Below, piece after piece: positions 27,827 through 27,842 of a stretch of 27,842 bases of DNA. Under the pieces are notes generated by a model that made no database searches, was not told the DNA's origin, and worked only from the letters and a program-made list of their open reading frames with translations. The DNA is from JBBSHE01 sp038253325 (GTDB lineage Bacteria; Actinomycetota; Actinomycetes; Propionibacteriales; Nocardioidaceae). The position numbers and the translations under genes were made by a program. The DNA is taken from NCBI GenBank assembly GCA_038253325.1, contig JBBSHE010000034.1, positions 1 through 27,842 on the forward strand, in the 5' to 3' direction. The stretch's first letter is position 1, and each line of letters begins with the position of its first letter.

Positions 27827-27842
27827 CCGGGGCCGGATCAGA

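Overview
The window comes from a high-GC Gram-positive bacterium of the class Actinomycetes. Markers are a WhiB1-type iron-sulfur protein, a SigR/RsrA redox pair, the actinobacterial mini ribosomal protein bL37, the fused multifunctional 2-oxoglutarate enzyme (kgd), a DUF6104 protein and nickel superoxide dismutase. Codon third positions are almost all G or C, and several genes appear leaderless. The order Propionibacteriales (Nocardioidaceae-like) is my best guess, from general resemblance only.

Layout. 1-1.9 kb: the tail of an upstream gene, a DUF2231 membrane protein, then a reverse-strand ArsR regulator coupled to an SRPBCC-VOC fusion. 2-4.7 kb: a reverse-strand, translationally coupled set DoxX-aroA-rsgA. 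4.8-8.1 kb: an archaeal-type aspartyl-tRNA synthetase behind a well-formed translational T-box leader, preceded by a large sigma factor fused to a zinc-binding anti-sigma module, membrane segments, a Thr-rich stalk and a terminal domain. A degenerate GGDEF-like gene lies divergent to that sigma gene. 9.2-10.6 kb: an SRAP (HMCES/YedK-type) DNA-protein crosslink protein and a small alpha/beta hydrolase. 10.7-12 kb: sigR-rsrA with a textbook SigR promoter and two possible sigR starts, then bL37 convergent. 12.1-14.7 kb: a TPP-dependent acetolactate-synthase-like enzyme coupled to a DUF2785 gene. 14.7-16.4 kb: a deletion remnant of the pdtaS sensor kinase, whiB1, a small membrane protein, 25-bp repeats and a frameshifted small gene. 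16.4-17.2 kb: divergent sodN and sodX. 17.3-18.2 kb: an MDR-family oxidoreductase. 18.2-23.9 kb: reverse-strand operon kgd-DUF6104-sulfatase. 24-25.4 kb: a secreted choice-of-anchor P-like protein. 25.5-27.8 kb: a LacI regulator coupled to a chimeric GH39/glucoamylase-like gene, flanked by two copies of a 47-nt hairpin repeat, ending in tRNA-Arg(CCG).

How it fits together. The core theme from 10.7 to 17.2 kb is redox and nitric-oxide/oxidative-stress response (SigR/RsrA, WhiB1, Ni-SOD). The known actinobacterial neighbourhood sigH/R-rsrA-bL37-pdtaS-whiB1 is still visible, but it has been split by two added genes and pdtaS has been reduced to a fragment. A second deletion seems to have fused two carbohydrate-active genes near 25.8 kb. 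I see no CRISPR array, no rRNA, no transposase and no integrase. The most interesting items are the aspS T-box, the sigma/anti-sigma membrane fusion, the dual-start sigR, the two deletion chimeras and the hairpin repeat pair.
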